This document shows, piece by piece, positions 36,130 through 48,827 of a DNA stretch of 64,000 bases. The stretch is from Anthoceros angustus (taxonomy: Eukaryota; Streptophyta; Anthocerotopsida; Anthocerotales; Anthocerotaceae): assembly GCA_010909165.1 (NCBI GenBank), contig VJWM01000296.1, forward strand, positions 1 to 64,000, written 5' to 3'. Position 1 is the first letter of the stretch. Every line of letters starts with the position of its first letter. The position numbers were made by a program, and so were the translations under genes. The notes under the pieces are model-generated. The model did no database searches. It was not told the origin of the DNA and saw nothing but the letters and a program-made list of their open reading frames with translations.

Positions 36130-36850
36130 TGTGCAACAGAGCGCAGGTGTTTGCGGCACCGTTTTGGGTGGTGGTATCTTAGTATATGACTGCAAAAAAT
36201 GTTCATGCCTTAGCCAGATTCATGGTTTTAATTTACACAGATGCGCTTTCTTCTGTCCTGCTCAGCAAGAGGCCATTAGGTTGGTGTCAAGTGTTTTTTT
36301 CTTGCTCACAACGAGCAAGCCCTGGACACACTCCATCCCAAGCTGCAGCTGATTTCCAAGGTGAATGACTAGTGGCAGGTTTCAGATCGAAGTCATCAAT
36401 TCGAGTAGTACTCTCTTCCTTCCTTTTCAAGACTGTGAAAGAAGTCGGAGGAAAAAATGTGTGCCTCATTTCTCAAGGTTTGTGTTTTGGCAGGAATCCT
36501 AAAATTGCCGATCGATGTGGATACTTTCGTTCCTTTGGTACTACACAAGCTCGCCTTGCCTACGATTTGTCTGCGTTCGTGTAAGGAACATGACTAGCAC
36601 CCTCCGCAGCTTCCTGTAACTCCCTCTAGGTCCCGCAACTGGTGCTGACAAATTGGTCCCGCAACTGGTGCTGACGCATAAGTACCTAGTTCGTTCTCTA
36701 CGATTGGTCCGCGTTTGTGTAAGGGAAGCATGACAGGCACCCTGCGCAGCCTCCTGTAGTTCCCCCCGCAGCTGGTGCTAAATTCATTTCTAGCTGGAAG
36801 TACCGATGCTTACCAGACGCAAAGTGAGTGCATAAAACGATATCTCCTAA
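36130..36850. other. Intergenic with duplicated segments
   Basis: Two similar blocks start near 36571 and 36711 (tgtaagg..catgac..gcaccct). A shorter direct repeat ggtcccgcaactggtgctga lies at 36630 and 36655. The block ending near 36835 resembles 35210-35255, upstream of ORMDL. No gene is seen. Confidence 0.6.
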
Positions 36851-39740
36851 TCAGTTCAAAGGAGCCTCCGTCCATGTTGGATTTTCGGTGGCAATATATT
36901 TCCTGATGCTTTCTGGAAGCAAGTCAAAGCTATCTAATCTCCAACCTGTCATGTGCATGACAGCATTCTCCGCGAAGGGAGGGGTTGATCCAACGCGTAC
37001 CATAGTGCAATGGTTGCTGACGTCTTCGTCTGCTTTGTCCATAAAGTAGTCATAGCTTTCGTACGACTGATAGTTCCCTGCACAGAGATAACAGTTTTCA
37101 GCGGCTGCCGCTGCTTGCAAAGGGGGGATGCAAAAGACAAAAGGAGAAACCCCATACCATTCGGCGTACGAAGATTCACAAAGACTGGAGAGGTGAACGA
37201 CAGCAGTGTCGAATTCTTCAAATGCCGAAGGCTTACTACATTCCCTCTCAAAGGTACAAGCGGCTCCCCTTGTCCATTGGCTGCCTGGATTTCGACGGGA
37301 GTCAGATTCATTATGTGAACTCGAAATGTATAAGCAGCATCAAAGTCAAAATCCACCACTGCAATCACCTCGGTCAGAAGCTGACCGCCCTCCAGGGTGT
37401 AAGCCATCTTTTGGTACCGATACATCACAGGCACGACCCTTGCACCCCGATACTCTGTCAGCACCTCGTTGGAGCTCTTGTCGCGGAAAAGGTATACTTT
37501 TCTTGACACCTGGTGAAACTTGTGTGGTCCTACAACCACAGCCCTTGTGACCTCAAGACCCTCCACATGGGCGAGCACATCCCCACTGGGAAATTCGAAA
37601 AGCTCTCCAGTGCTGTACCAGAAGACAGTCCCTCCCCTTCTCCCAAGCCTAAGAGAAATCCACCTGCGCACAGCATCAAATCGTAAGCTCTCAGAAAATC
37701 CACCAACGCATACCCTCGACATGTGCAACCGGAAAAAAAAGAGTACCTCTGAAAGTTGGGTTCATCAAAGAAGTCGTTATCAACCGTCTTGAGAAGTTTG
37801 TCTCGATAGTTGACCTTGGTTTGCAACACCTCTACCTCGCGTAGCTGCTGCTCAAGCTCGTGCTGCTGTTGAACAAGGGCCTCCCTGGCTATCTCAACCT
37901 CTCTCTCCCTTGCCCCCACGCTTGACAATCTTATTTCCAGACGAGCACCCTCTTTCCTGATCCTGTCATCAGTGAGCCTTCTCTTTTCATCTTTCTCTTC
38001 TTGTAGTACACGCTGCTGCTCTCTATCCTTCTCTAGCCTCTTCTTCCATTCAGTCTCTTGAGCAGATCTCCACTTTTCTCTCTCCTCCACTAATCTTCTC
38101 TTCGCCTCCTCAAGCAGAACGGCTGTGATTTCTTCCTTATGTGCGTTTATCTTTTCGGTCCACTGAGTCTGAAGTTTCCCAATCTCCTTCGTCCTGTCTT
38201 CTTCTAGCTGCTTCTGGCACGCCAGCTGTTGGGCAAGCTTTTCTTCCTCCAACACTACTCTACTTTGTTCCCAAAGCTTGGCTTGCTCCACCTTCCTTGC
38301 CTTCGCTAACTTTGACTCAAGCTCCGTTTCCCAGGCCAGCCGCTGGTTCTCAAGCTCTTTAGCACCCTCCTGAACTTGTGCAATCAATGCTGCTTTTTCT
38401 TTCTCAGCTTCCTTGATCTTGGTTTCAAGCTCAACTATCACCCTTCCATTTCTGGCAATGTCAGCCCTCAACTCTTGCAGTTCGTCACTGAGGGCCGCAA
38501 GCCTGGCACTAGACAACGCTTCTGACTGCTGTATTGCAGCCTGCACCCTTCTGCTGGATTCAGCCTCCGCTTCTCTAAGCCTCAGGTTCTCGCCTTCCAC
38601 TTTTGCTAAAACCAGACAAACGTCCTTCAATTTTGCTTCCCTTGCAGCCCGCTCTTCTTCTATCACCTCCTTCATCCTTCTGCTCGACTGAGCCAGCAGT
38701 TCTGTCTGCTCCCGATTTTTCACTTCCAAAGTAGCAAGAACGAGCTCAAGGCCAGAAATCTTGGCCTCTGCTTCCGCCTGCGCTTGCCCTTTTTCACGAA
38801 TTTCCTGAGCCGTCTGTTCACGTAGTTGAACATAATCTGTCTCCAGTTGCGAAATAGCCTGCATCCTATCCTGTTCCGCCCTGGTCCAGTTCTCCGTCTC
38901 TGCTTCCCTATGCAACCTTAACAGTTCTCTATCCGTCTCAAGCCTTTGAATCCACTCTTTGTCAAATATCTTCAGATACACCTGTTCCAGGTTTCTCCTG
39001 TTCTCTACCAGTTCGACCTCCCTCATGTATTTGTCCCTCTCAATAGAGAGGAGGTCAGTCCACTCCTTCTGAAAAGCATCCAAATAATACTTCTGCTCTG
39101 CTATCGCCTCAATTGCGTGATCAGAAAGCTCTGGCGCATCATATGGCTTTACAAAACTCTCACTGTGCAGAATCTCAGCTACATTCCCCTCCTGCGCAAA
39201 CTCCCACTGCCTTGAATCATCCCTCTGCCTGACGGGTACATCTGACTGGACTCCCGGGATTGCTGCCCCGTCTTCCCTGCAAAGCTCTGGCTGGTTGCCC
39301 TTGCATTCAGAATCAAAAACTTCTCTGAGGGAATGCATCATCCCTTGTTCTTCAGCAACAGCAGGAGCCTGCGGCTTCATCTCGGTTCCTCCGTCCGTTT
39401 GGCACACCATCTTACTAACGCCTCCCTCTACGGCGGCTTCCACCTTCTCCGATGCAGCGCAAGCACCATTGCTGCCTTCCCGCTTCTCGGAGACTACAAG
39501 GCCTGGCTTATCACTATCTAATCCACCCACTATCTCCCGTGCAGGCAATACGCTGTCATCCTTCCTGGTTCTGTTTCGGTGCTCAGCATTCACATCTTGC
39601 GATCCCTCTCGAACTCCTCTTCTCCGGGTAACTCCTGCAGCATTGTTACCTCCTGCTGCTCCAGAACTGTGATGTTTCACAACATTGCCTAAAGAGTACC
39701 CGACGTAGGCCGCAGCAACTGCTCCCAATACACGGATCAT
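36851..39740 (-). CDS. Long coiled-coil protein fused to a DUF1838 domain
   Basis: Exons 37747-39740, 37158-37663 and 36851-37077 join in phase to 908 aa. The N-terminus (MIRVLGAVAAAYVGYSLGNV) is a short hydrophobic segment that could be a membrane anchor or targeting signal. Residues 30-215 are low-complexity. About 215-660 is one long heptad-rich coiled coil (Glu/Gln/Arg/Leu). Residues 660-908 match DUF1838: FFDEPNFQRWISLRLGRRGG, VFWYSTGELFEFPSGDVLAH, YLFRDKSSNEVL and a C-terminal part with ESYDYFMDK, HMTGWRLDSFDLLP and WTEAP. The function of DUF1838 is unknown. The splice joining the two parts (ag/gtactc to gcgcag/g) preserves the reading frame. The gene is divergent from the TACO1 gene with 537 bases between starts. 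Confidence 0.78.
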
Positions 39741-40277
39741 TTTCCCCGCTGGATTTAGCGCTCAGAAATAGCAACTTCACGCCTAAAAGAGCCAGTCCAT
39801 AGCGGGAGCCCGCGCGATGTCATTGTGAGCCAAGCTTAAGCATTGTATTGGAGTTGGATGGCGGTCCAAGCAGCCGTAGTAGAAAAGTGCCCTGCCAGCC
39901 CCATGCTCATAGACGCAGGCGGAGGGACAATGCAGGGAAACCGACGGCAGTACCATGGAGCCAAACAGGAAGCGATGAGCCTCCTTGTTTTGGGAAAGCG
40001 GAACCATGGAGATCCGAGAGCGATGCCAGCCACAAACGGATCAGAAGCAAGTGACAGGACGACAGCATCGTGCTCACGTCACTGGGCATAGTTGGCGAGA
40101 TAGAGTGGAACACGCATCTCGACAACTGGATAATACGTTCCTTTCCCTCCTGGAATTTCCTCTGAGAAACTGCTGCTAAGCTAGGCTTGGTACCAACGCG
40201 TCAGAGAATGATGTAGTCTAGGGTTAGGTTGGCCCGTGGTCAAGTGATCAGGAGGAGGTGGCTTGAGGGAGAGCCCG
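39741..40277. other. Shared upstream region of two divergent genes
   Basis: 537 bases between the starts of the DUF1838 gene (-) and the TACO1-like gene (+). No clear TATA box was seen. Confidence 0.4.
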
Positions 40278-41346
40278 ATGATTGCCCTCGCCATTACCAG
40301 GAGCTTTGGCAAGGTGTTTTTCGGGCAGGCATCTGCAAGGCTGCTGTATAACCCTGCCGTGGTTCGCAATGCAGCGGCTGGTGGAAGACGTTTTTGGGTG
40401 CCGGTACCAGTGGAAATGGGCAGGAGATCCTCCAAAATTGCCATGCGTAAGGGCGTACAGGATGCCAAAAAAGCCAAGCTGTATGGCAGGCTGGGCAAGC
40501 AGATCGTGACTGCAGTCAAGGGGGGGGGCCCCAATCCTACTGCCAACGTGGAGCTGGCTGCTTTGATCGAGAAGGCCAAGCAGTATGACATCCCCAAGGA
40601 CATCATCGAGAGGTAGGCTATGTCATATTCCTGCCTCTGCATCGACACGTGAGATTTCAACGGAGCTGCTCAAACTGTGGTTTTGGCCAATGTCCGTTGC
40701 CTTCACGTTGCCAGCCCTTCAGCCTGAGTGTATTCTTTGGTAGTATTCTCCAGCGCTTCTGCGGGCAACCGCCCTGTTTCACATGTAAGGTACTCGACGC
40801 AGGAACATCAAGAAGGCCTCAGAAAAGGGCCAGCAAGACTTTGTGGAAGTAATGTACGAGGTGTATGGGGCTGGCGGTGTGGGGATCCTGGTGGAAGTTC
40901 TGACCGACAACTCAAACAGAACCGCAGCCAATGTGAGGGACATCGTGAAGAAGGGTGGGGGCAAGATGGCAAATCCAGGGTCAGTGTTGTTCAAGTTCAA
41001 ACGGTCGGGCATAGTGTATGTGAATGCCAACGAGGTCGAGGCTGACGAAGTGCTGCTGGCCGCCATGGACGCTGGGGCAGAGGACGTCATCGATCCCTCA
41101 CCCGATGAAGCAGAGGAAGACAGCGACAAGTACTTCAGGGTTGTCACACCTGCTGAGGAGCACGCTTCCGTGCTTTCGAAGCTGAAAACTGAGGGCTTGC
41201 TGGTGGATGCCGAGAGCTCTGGTCTAGAAATGATCCCCGTGGACACAGTGACTCCCGACCCTGATGCCGCCGAGGTGAACAGCATTCTTGTCGAAAGACT
41301 GCTGGAGCTAGATGATGTGGACGCTGTGTACATAAATCAACGATAA
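40278..41346 (+). CDS. YebC/TACO1-family translational activator
   Basis: Exons 40278-40612 and 40803-41346 join in phase to 292 aa. The frame upstream of 40278 begins with TTG, so the ATG at 40278 is the likely start. Residues 1-55 are basic and hydrophobic, as in an organelle presequence. The family core follows: GRRSSKIAMRKGVQDAKKAK, GGGPNPTANVELAALIEKAK, DIPKDIIERNIKKASEKG, YEVYGAGGVGILVEVLTDNS and DSDKYFRVVT. Bacterial YebC helps ribosomes through proline runs, and TACO1 does so in mitochondria for COX1. Location here could be plastid or mitochondrion. A run of nine G near 40525 is in frame. Confidence 0.92.
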
Positions 41347-42037
41347 TAGAGTTGCCGTTCGGGCAGGCTTCCCCAGGCCCAAGAGGGGGACATGGTGAGC
41401 TCCAAAGAGCTTCCAGGGAACGTGCCTCAACATTCTCTTCCCCTGCAGAAGGATGGCCGCGTATAGGCATATCCCCGCCATGCACATGCCGCAAGTGTTG
41501 CCTGTCCAGGAAACACCGCAGTGCTTGTCTATAATCTTATAAGGTGGGAAAGGAATCGAAAGCCGGCCGGTGGGCATTCTCCATTTTGTCTCCCTGCAGT
41601 AGGAATGCAATGACCTCCATCCAAAAGCACCCCTTCCAGAAAAGAAACGCTGCGTTCAGAGTCGTGACCGGTTAGGTGAACGAAGTGATAATACAGAGAC
41701 GTGCTCGTGTCGGGTTGTTGTCTGAGAGCCGCGGTGAGACGATGCCGATCGCGGTCGCTTCCGGGGACCAAAGGTCGTTGGCCATCGACTCCACTTGTCA
41801 CGGTGGTTGAGCAGGAAGTAGCAGGTTTTTGGTTGCGAGAGCAGAAAGGAAAGTATCGCCTTGTCCTCGCGGCCTTCGCCCAGCAGAGGCTCCGCTCTCG
41901 GCAATAGCGAGGAGCAGGCTGCGGCAACCCTAGCTAGCGGGGGAGCGAGCGAGCTGGCTGCTTGGGCTGAAGCTGCAGCTGTTGTGCTACTCCAGTCAGC
42001 GCTGTAGCGGAAGCAAGCGAGCACGCGAGCAGCAGCC
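41347..42037. other. Intergenic upstream of 6PGDH
   Basis: 3' flank of the TACO1 gene and probable promoter and leader of 6PGDH. Antisense frames here are not convincing genes. Confidence 0.5.
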
Positions 42038-43603
42038 ATGGCGTTGGACGCGGCCACGCTCTCCCGGATCGGGCTGGCCGGGCTGGCGGTGATGGGCCAG
42101 AATTTGGCGCTCAACATCGCGGAGAAGGGATTCCCCATCTCCGTCTACAACCGCACCAACAGCAAGGTGGACGAGACGGTGCAGCGCGCGGCGGAGGAGG
42201 GGAACCTCCCGCTCAAGGGATACCACAGCCCGGAGGAGTTCGTGCTGTCCATCCAGCGGCCCCGCTCGGTCATCCTGCTGGTGAAGGCGGGGCGGCCGGT
42301 GGACCAGACCATCGAGACCCTGGCCAGGTACCTGGAGCCGGGGGACTGCATCATCGACGGGGGCAACGAGTGGTACGAGAACACGGAGAGGCGGGCGGAG
42401 GCCGCGCAGCACAAGGGGCTGCTGTACCTGGGGATGGGGGTGAGCGGCGGGGAGGAGGGAGCTCGGCACGGCCCGTCCCTCATGCCCGGGGCACGCCGGA
42501 GGCTTACAGCTACATCGAGGATGTTGTGACCAAGATTGCTGCGCAGGTGGACGACGGGCCCTGCGTCACCTACGTGGGGCACGGCGGGGCGGGCAACTTC
42601 GTCAAGATGGTGCACAATGGCATCGAGTACGGGGACATGCAGCTCATCTCCGAGGCCTACGACGTGCTCAAGAACGTGGGGGGGCTCACCAACCAGGAGC
42701 TGCACCAGACATTCGCGGACTGGAACCGGGGCGAGCTGGAGAGCTTCCTGGTGGAGATCACCGCCGACATTTTCTCCGTCAAGGACTACAACAGCAGCGG
42801 GGAGCTGGTGGACAAGATTTTGGATAAGACGGGGATGAAGGGGACGGGAAAGTGGACGGTGCAGCAGGCAGCGGACTTGTCTGTCGCAGCGCCTACCATT
42901 GCCGCCTCCCTCGACTCCCGCTTCCTCAGCGGGCTCAAGGAGGAGAGGGTGGAGGCGGCCAGAATTTTCGCCGAAATTGGCTTGCATGATGTGGCCGCGG
43001 TCAAGAATTTGGACAAGAAGCAGCTCATCGACGACGTGCGCCAGGCGCTTTACGCCTCCAAGATCTGCAGCTATGCGCAGGGCATGAATCTCATCCGCGC
43101 CAAGAGCTTGGAGAAGGGATGGGACCTGAATCTGGGAGAGCTGGCCCGCATTTGGAAGGGCGGCTGCATCATCCGAGCCATCTTCCTGGACCGCATCAAG
43201 AAGGCGTACGATCGTAACCCCTCCTTGTCCTCGTTGTTGGTGGACCCTGAATTTGCCAAGGAAATGGTGGACAGGCAAGCAGCGTGGAGGCGGGTGGTGT
43301 CTCTTGCCATTCAAGCCGGCGTGAGCACACCAGGTAGGTGCAGCTGCTTCTCTTCCTGGTATTCATGCATGGTGTGCTAAGTCTAACCACCTCTTGTGAT
43401 ATCTATTAGGTATGAGCGCCAGCCTCGCTTATTTCGACACATACAGGAGGGCTCGCCTTCCTGCCAATCTGGTGCAAGCTCAGCGGGATTATTTTGGAGC
43501 CCACACCTACGAGCGTACTGATCTGGAAGGCAGCTTCCACACCGAGTGGTTCAAAATTGCAAGACATGCCAAGAAGCAGAACAAGGTTTTGGCCCCTCTT
43601 TGA
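42038..43603 (+). CDS. PGD: 6-phosphogluconate dehydrogenase, with a one-base frameshift
   Basis: Decarboxylating 6PGDH of the oxidative pentose phosphate pathway (6-phosphogluconate + NADP to ribulose-5-phosphate + CO2 + NADPH). The first exon runs 42038-43333 and the second 43410-43603. The N-terminus has the NADP fold ([20 protein letters not shown], then NRT). Substrate and signature segments are [40 protein letters not shown] and, in exon 2, [20 protein letters not shown] and [18 protein letters not shown]. At 42488-42491 a run of four G replaces the five needed; frame 2 (...GPSLMPG) passes to frame 1 ([11 protein letters not shown]...) there. Everything else looks intact, so either a sequencing indel or a recent mutation is likely. 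No transit peptide is visible. The C-terminal end after HTEW is unusual and a further intron is possible. Confidence 0.9.
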
Positions 43604-44453
43604 TTTTCGTTTAGCCTTTTCAAGACCTACAACACAAGGGAATGGGACAAGTGGGCTCTGGAAGGCGGCAGCCAATGTCGTTGGATCGATAACCATCATC
43701 AGGATGCATTCCAGGCTGGTGCCCTAGAGTTTTGAGTTTTGATGTAATCCACATTATTTACAGCATTGTACTTACATTATTTGGGAAGCTATTAGAGATA
43801 CATTGTCTGCGATACTTCACAAAGCTATGCATAGCGCATGCCATTCATGTATTTTCACTTATGGTATCTTAATTCACCATTACCACCTAACAAACGGTAG
43901 ACTTCCCACACCACCAAAGACTCGCTGCCAACTTGGGTGTATAGTTACCTGAGGTGCAGGCGCTCGAACCTTGACGTACATATTTACGAGGAACTCTGCA
44001 TTAGTCTAAGAACCAGAAATGTTTCAGCCATTTTCTGCTACAGTCTCTTGAGTTGAACTACCGGTCTCTCATTACTGAAAATCAGCTCGCGTACCGCGCT
44101 GATCGCTGACAGTTCGAGCACCAACAACTTTAGATTATCTGTCAATACCTTCTCCTGTCAAACATGAACTGAGTACCCTTTCCTAGACAGTAACACGGCA
44201 CAAGCACCAACAAACACCATGACCGACACACCATTTGTCAAAGGTGCCTTCGTCATTTGCACAAGGGGCTTACATATAACTCGGCCAGTGACAGCGGGGA
44301 TACACCTCACTAGAAAGTTTGCCCCACAACTCTGCTGAAAATTTTTGATAGAAAACCCCTGTCAAGAGTCAAGAGTGGCTTGGATCAGTTGTCACAGCCA
44401 CACCAACTAATAACACTTCTGAGGAGAAACAGCGACGATAAAGACTAGCTAAC
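43604..44453. other. Intergenic between convergent 6PGDH and MBL genes
   Basis: 3' flanks of two convergent genes with no further coding sequence recognised. Confidence 0.5.
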
Positions 44454-46934
44454 CTAAATACGTACCGGAGGAAGTTTCTTCCAAAAATCGAGGTGCTCCA
44501 CATGCAGCTTGACATTCGATAAGGCCGCCGCCCAAAGTGTGGGAGACGTGTCTGAATACACTTGAGAAACGATCTCAAATGCTGTTTGTGCCCCACCTTC
44601 GATCGCTTTGAGGATCTTTGTTTCCCGGCTCATTCTGTGCCTGCGCATCACACGCGTCGCTGCCATCAGTCACCTGGTAGAAGACAGCATTTGCATGGAG
44701 AAACATTTGATTGCTTTTGCCTACTTGATATAGTCATTCAGCATGTGCATCGGCCAGAAGTTGGGACGCCCATGTGCTGGCACAATAACTTTCGGATGCA
44801 GTGCAAGGAATCGGCGTGTAGTCTCAAAATAATCCTGATTAACATGAAACGTGAGGCATAAGCGGTTGAGGTAACTGCAAATTGCCGAGTTCATAAAAGC
44901 CAACTCCAGAGGCCCACTTCACCTACCTTCATGTTTCCACCCGAGTTCACATCCAAAACAGAGCTGCCCTGCCTGCGGACACAGCCCCACAACGAGTAAG
45001 CTACTGATTACAAGAACTTCAAACACTTTGCACCATAAGCTTAGGATCTTACCCCACACAGTGATCTCCAGCCACGAGACACCCAGTCGATCGATGAAAC
45101 AGTGCAAGATGGCCATCCGTGTGTCCCTGACAAGATGCAAACATACAGGTTCAGAGACCCCCTTCACTTCATCGTGCAGCCGATCACCATCAAGACTATT
45201 ACACTTAATCTTACCGGTGCCGATATTACTTCCAGTTCCTGACCAGCCACGTTCAGCTTGCTGCCTCCATTCACAGCTACACAAGTGAAGTTGTTCACAG
45301 CTGCAAAAGTACCCACTCAGAAGGTTAGCCAGTCCGACTGCGCAGGGTGCATACGGTGAATTGTCAGTCACGAACAAGGAACTTTAGCAGGCAAGAAAAG
45401 TACGCCCCAACGGCCGTACCTGCTCCCATCCGACGGAAAGTAGCCTGGTGGGCAAGGAGAACCACTTCTCTATCTTTCAATGCTGAAAGTCCTGATGCAC
45501 CAACAATTTCAGGTCGAACCGTGGTCAGACGACTTGTCACAAAGAAGAAAGCACAAAAACGCCTTACTTCCATAACAAAATGGGAGTTACCAGCGGTATG
45601 GTCGAAGTGATGATGCGTTAAGAAGACCAGCAATCGTCCTTGCAGATTGGCCACTATGTCACGCAGCTGAATTCCCACCAATGCAAGAATCAAGCCCCAG
45701 AGACCCGTCATCCAGCAAGTAAGTTGCTCTGCTGATGCTCCCATGCAGAATTTTGACTGACAGAACATGAGTTGACATCAACATACCAGTCCTCGACCAT
45801 GACCCGAGCATCCAGGATCAACAATCAAAGCACCTCCAGTTGCAGCAGCGAGTGAAGCATCACTTTCATCTCCTAAGGCAACGGTGGGAGCGAAAACCAC
45901 AAGATTGGTCTTGCTGAACGGCCTTATGGTACATGAATCCATGGGCAGGACCAAAAAGCCAGGAGGGTAATCCTGCAGACAGAAAGGACGGAAGAGCTAA
46001 CTTCAAACCACTAATACTTTCGTGCTCCCGCCAAGAAACACCCTGGCCAGCCAGCGGTCTTGACTCCCTCAAACAGCTGAGCTCAAGAGCATACCTGACC
46101 AGGCACACGAAGCGGAAACCTCAAAGATAAGCCTTCCGGAAAATGGGGAGAGAAGGCATGCGTCGCCAGCTTCCCAATGCGCATCACTTGTGTGCTTGCA
46201 TCAATAAGCAAATCCATCGCTGAACAGGAGTCCATCCACACTGCACCGCCTGCACCCGACGCCATATAACGGTAAGTCCCAAGAGGCAGGCCCCACGGCG
46301 GAAGTACAAAGCAGCAAGCGTAGGCCGCACGCCACCATACCTCGAAGCAGCTCAGGGACAGGATGAACGTCAGTCATAAATACGATCGTGTGCAGAGGAG
46401 GGGCTGGCCCAAAATCCGGCTCCTCAACCAGCTTCCAGAGTCTCCATGGTCGGACTAAAACAGCCGGAGAAGTAAGCAATACAATCTGCACTCAAGAACA
46501 CAAACAACAAACCTCCCAATAAGCTGAGCAGCAGCCTCCCGCACTCCCAAGAGGCAGCACCCAGGAACCCACGGAAGCAATTCACAGATGCCTGCCCAGA
46601 ACCAGAAGCAGCGACACTAGCCGTCCTAGGACCAGCAGAAGCAACCCACCTTACTCACAGCCTCGCCCACATCGAGGCCCCTGAGGCCGATGCTGTGCAG
46701 CGAGGTGTGCACTAGGCGCACGACGTTAGAAATTTGGTCATCCTCGCCGCCACGGAGAGCGGAGGCGTGGGGAGCCTTGAGCGGAGAGAGCGCAGCCGCC
46801 GGGAGGTCGCAGAGCTCCGTGTCCCAGAGCTCCTGGGCTTCGGGAGGCGAGGGCCTCCGCTGCGGGGTCAGCAGCAGCTCGTAATCCTCGTTCTCAGGGT
46901 CCGCATTGCGGGCAATGAGCGCCAGCTGGTACAT
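44454..46934 (-). CDS. Metallo-beta-lactamase-fold hydrolase, plant LACTB2-like
   Basis: Eleven exons join in phase to 462 aa: 46650-46934, 46341-46485, 46095-46240, 45787-45972, 45591-45666, 45420-45491, 45215-45276, 45053-45126, 44927-44972, 44725-44834, 44454-44640. The first half (MYQLALIARNADPENEDYEL, LWDTELCDLPAAALS, WKLVEEPDFGPAPPLHTIVF) is Nudix-like in pattern. The MBL part has LIVDPGC, then the metal motif THHHFDH, then GHTDGHLALFH, AGDHCVGQGSSVLD and VPAHGRPN. This is the layout of a plant MBL protein also known from Arabidopsis. LACTB2 relatives are endoribonucleases, but the plant substrate is unknown. The frame upstream of 46934 is open but starts with TTG, so I chose the ATG at 46934. 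Confidence 0.87.
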
Positions 46935-47044
46935 GGCGGCGAGCAGCGGCAGGCTCGGCAGCAGCAGCAGCGCAAGCACCAACAGCAGCCCAGCTGCCCA
47001 GACGCTCAAGCCTGCATCTCAAGCCACCCTCAACCGCCAGCTAC

Positions 47045-47073
47045 TCTCTGCTCTGCTCTGCTCTGCTCTGCTC
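47045..47073. repeat. CTCTG pentanucleotide array
   Basis: Five to six copies of ctctg in a row upstream of the MBL gene. Confidence 0.9.
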
Positions 47074-48792
47074 CTCTCCGCTCTTGCAGCCTGCATCTGG
47101 GCTTGGAAGAGGGGCAGCAATTTATGGTGGGGGCAATCACGGGACCGGGCGCCGGGCGCCGGGCACCGGGCACCGGGGACGGGGAGTGGGGCGGGGAACG
47201 GGGAGCGTGCGTTCCGGATTGTACAGGCCACCCAACTGGGGGAGGGGAATTGTACAGGGGGATGGGAACTGGGGGAGGAAGGAACGGCGTTGAGCAGGAG
47301 GCAGGAGGTGGGCTGGCAGCATTGGCTGCGCCACAGGATCGATGGGCGCGGTCACTGCATGCCGGAGACGCAGCAGAGGTTGAGCCCGGGAGCGGCGAGA
47401 GCAATGAGCACTTGGCCCCACGCAATCTGCTGTTGCTCTGCCATGGCCTGCGCTGCCATGCCCTCATGGCCTCTTTTTGACTACCCCACCCCGATGCAAG
47501 CAAACGTGACGGTCAGATTTTGTTTCCTTTCGCGTACCTTCCGCTCCAGCCTCGAGTGCCTCGCAGGCTTACTCCACCCTAGAATATTCCTTCCTCTTGT
47601 TACTTGGCGGCGGACCTAGCGTTTCGATTACCACCAACTCCTATAAATGCACTATTTCCTCATATTTTCCTCACTTTGCTACCTATTTCCTTGTATTTTT
47701 CCCCATAATGCAGTCTGATTTTTTTGAAAATTTGAACATAATGGAAATCGATAGAATATTCCTCTCCTATTTATAATCATTTTCATTCATACAACATGAC
47801 CTCACACTGACATCATCTCCTCGAGCCAAGGAAATTCATGTCTTTTATGTGTGGAGCCCCAATAATGTTGAGACTTATCCAAATCCATGTTCTATGGGTA
47901 AAGATATTATTTTTATTTCATATTAATATTTACATGTAAAGATATTTATCTATATCTATATATTAATAAGATCTTTACATATTATTCAATATTTATGTAA
48001 TAATTCATTTCTGTCTAAGTTATAAGGATGATTGTTCAATTTGAAAGTTTCAAGAGTATTTTATGAAATCATGCAAAGATGCTCTTATCCCACCAAGCAC
48101 TGTAAAAAAGGCCAGGCCCGAGAATAAAGAGAATAAACCATGTTCAATGGCTCAAAACTTGAAGTCAACGTGGGACGTGGGAAGCTTGTCACTAGGAAAT
48201 ACCATGGGAAACATAGCAAGTCTTAGTGTCTAATTGTGTCGATCATGAATAAAAGTATGAGGTGTTAATAATATTTTTAATAACATGTTACGTTATTACA
48301 TCATGATCACCAGTTGATGTCATTGTGTTGTACTTGAAAAACTTGTTAAGACAAATAGAAGTGTAACTTCTAAATGTCAAATTGCCAAAACCAAATTCTC
48401 TATTTTCTAGAGTTTTCCTTGAATTTATCGGGTGATAGATGTGAGTTCTTTAAATAAAATAATGAGTTTTTTTAAATAACTCAAAGATGTATGTTTCTTA
48501 AGATATTTCTAATATTATTGGATTTTTCTCGATATAATCAATCTCATATTTATGTAGAGATATAATTATTCACAAGTTTGAACTAGGAGAAAACATATTC
48601 TCTCTAATAATCTTGTACAAAGGAAGGAATTCGATATTTATCCTGTTTTTTAGTGAAACTAAGCAAAAACTATTAAACAAGTAGCTACTTCTTTTTGCAT
48701 CTACTCCTATTTACTCTTATTGCCCCCTGCGCTTGCATGTCCTACTCCCATTAGAGGCGGGGCCATACAATGGGCTGTTTTTATGGAGCATA

Positions 48793-48827
48793 GCTTTGCT
48801 TTGCTTTGCTTTCCTTTGCTTTCCTTT
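48793..48827. repeat. TTTGC/TTTCC pentanucleotide array
   Basis: About seven pentamers of ctttg and ctttc type in a row. Confidence 0.85.

Noticed and set aside
36949-37728. Separate DUF1838 gene starting at 37728
   Set aside because: That frame begins with TTG inside the intron; an in-phase splice joins the domain to the coiled-coil exon.
42480-42500. Programmed ribosomal frameshift in 6PGDH
   Set aside because: No slippery heptamer or downstream structure; a missing G in a homopolymer explains it more simply.
42145-43314. Minus-strand open frame of 389 aa
   Set aside because: Antisense of 6PGDH in GC-rich DNA; matches no family.
43940-43990. tRNA-like B-box (complement of ctcgaacc)
   Set aside because: No matching A-box or cloverleaf could be drawn around it.
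46935-47009. Hydrophobic N-terminal extension of the MBL protein
   Set aside because: The frame begins with TTG and no ATG; the conserved start MYQLALIARN fits the family.
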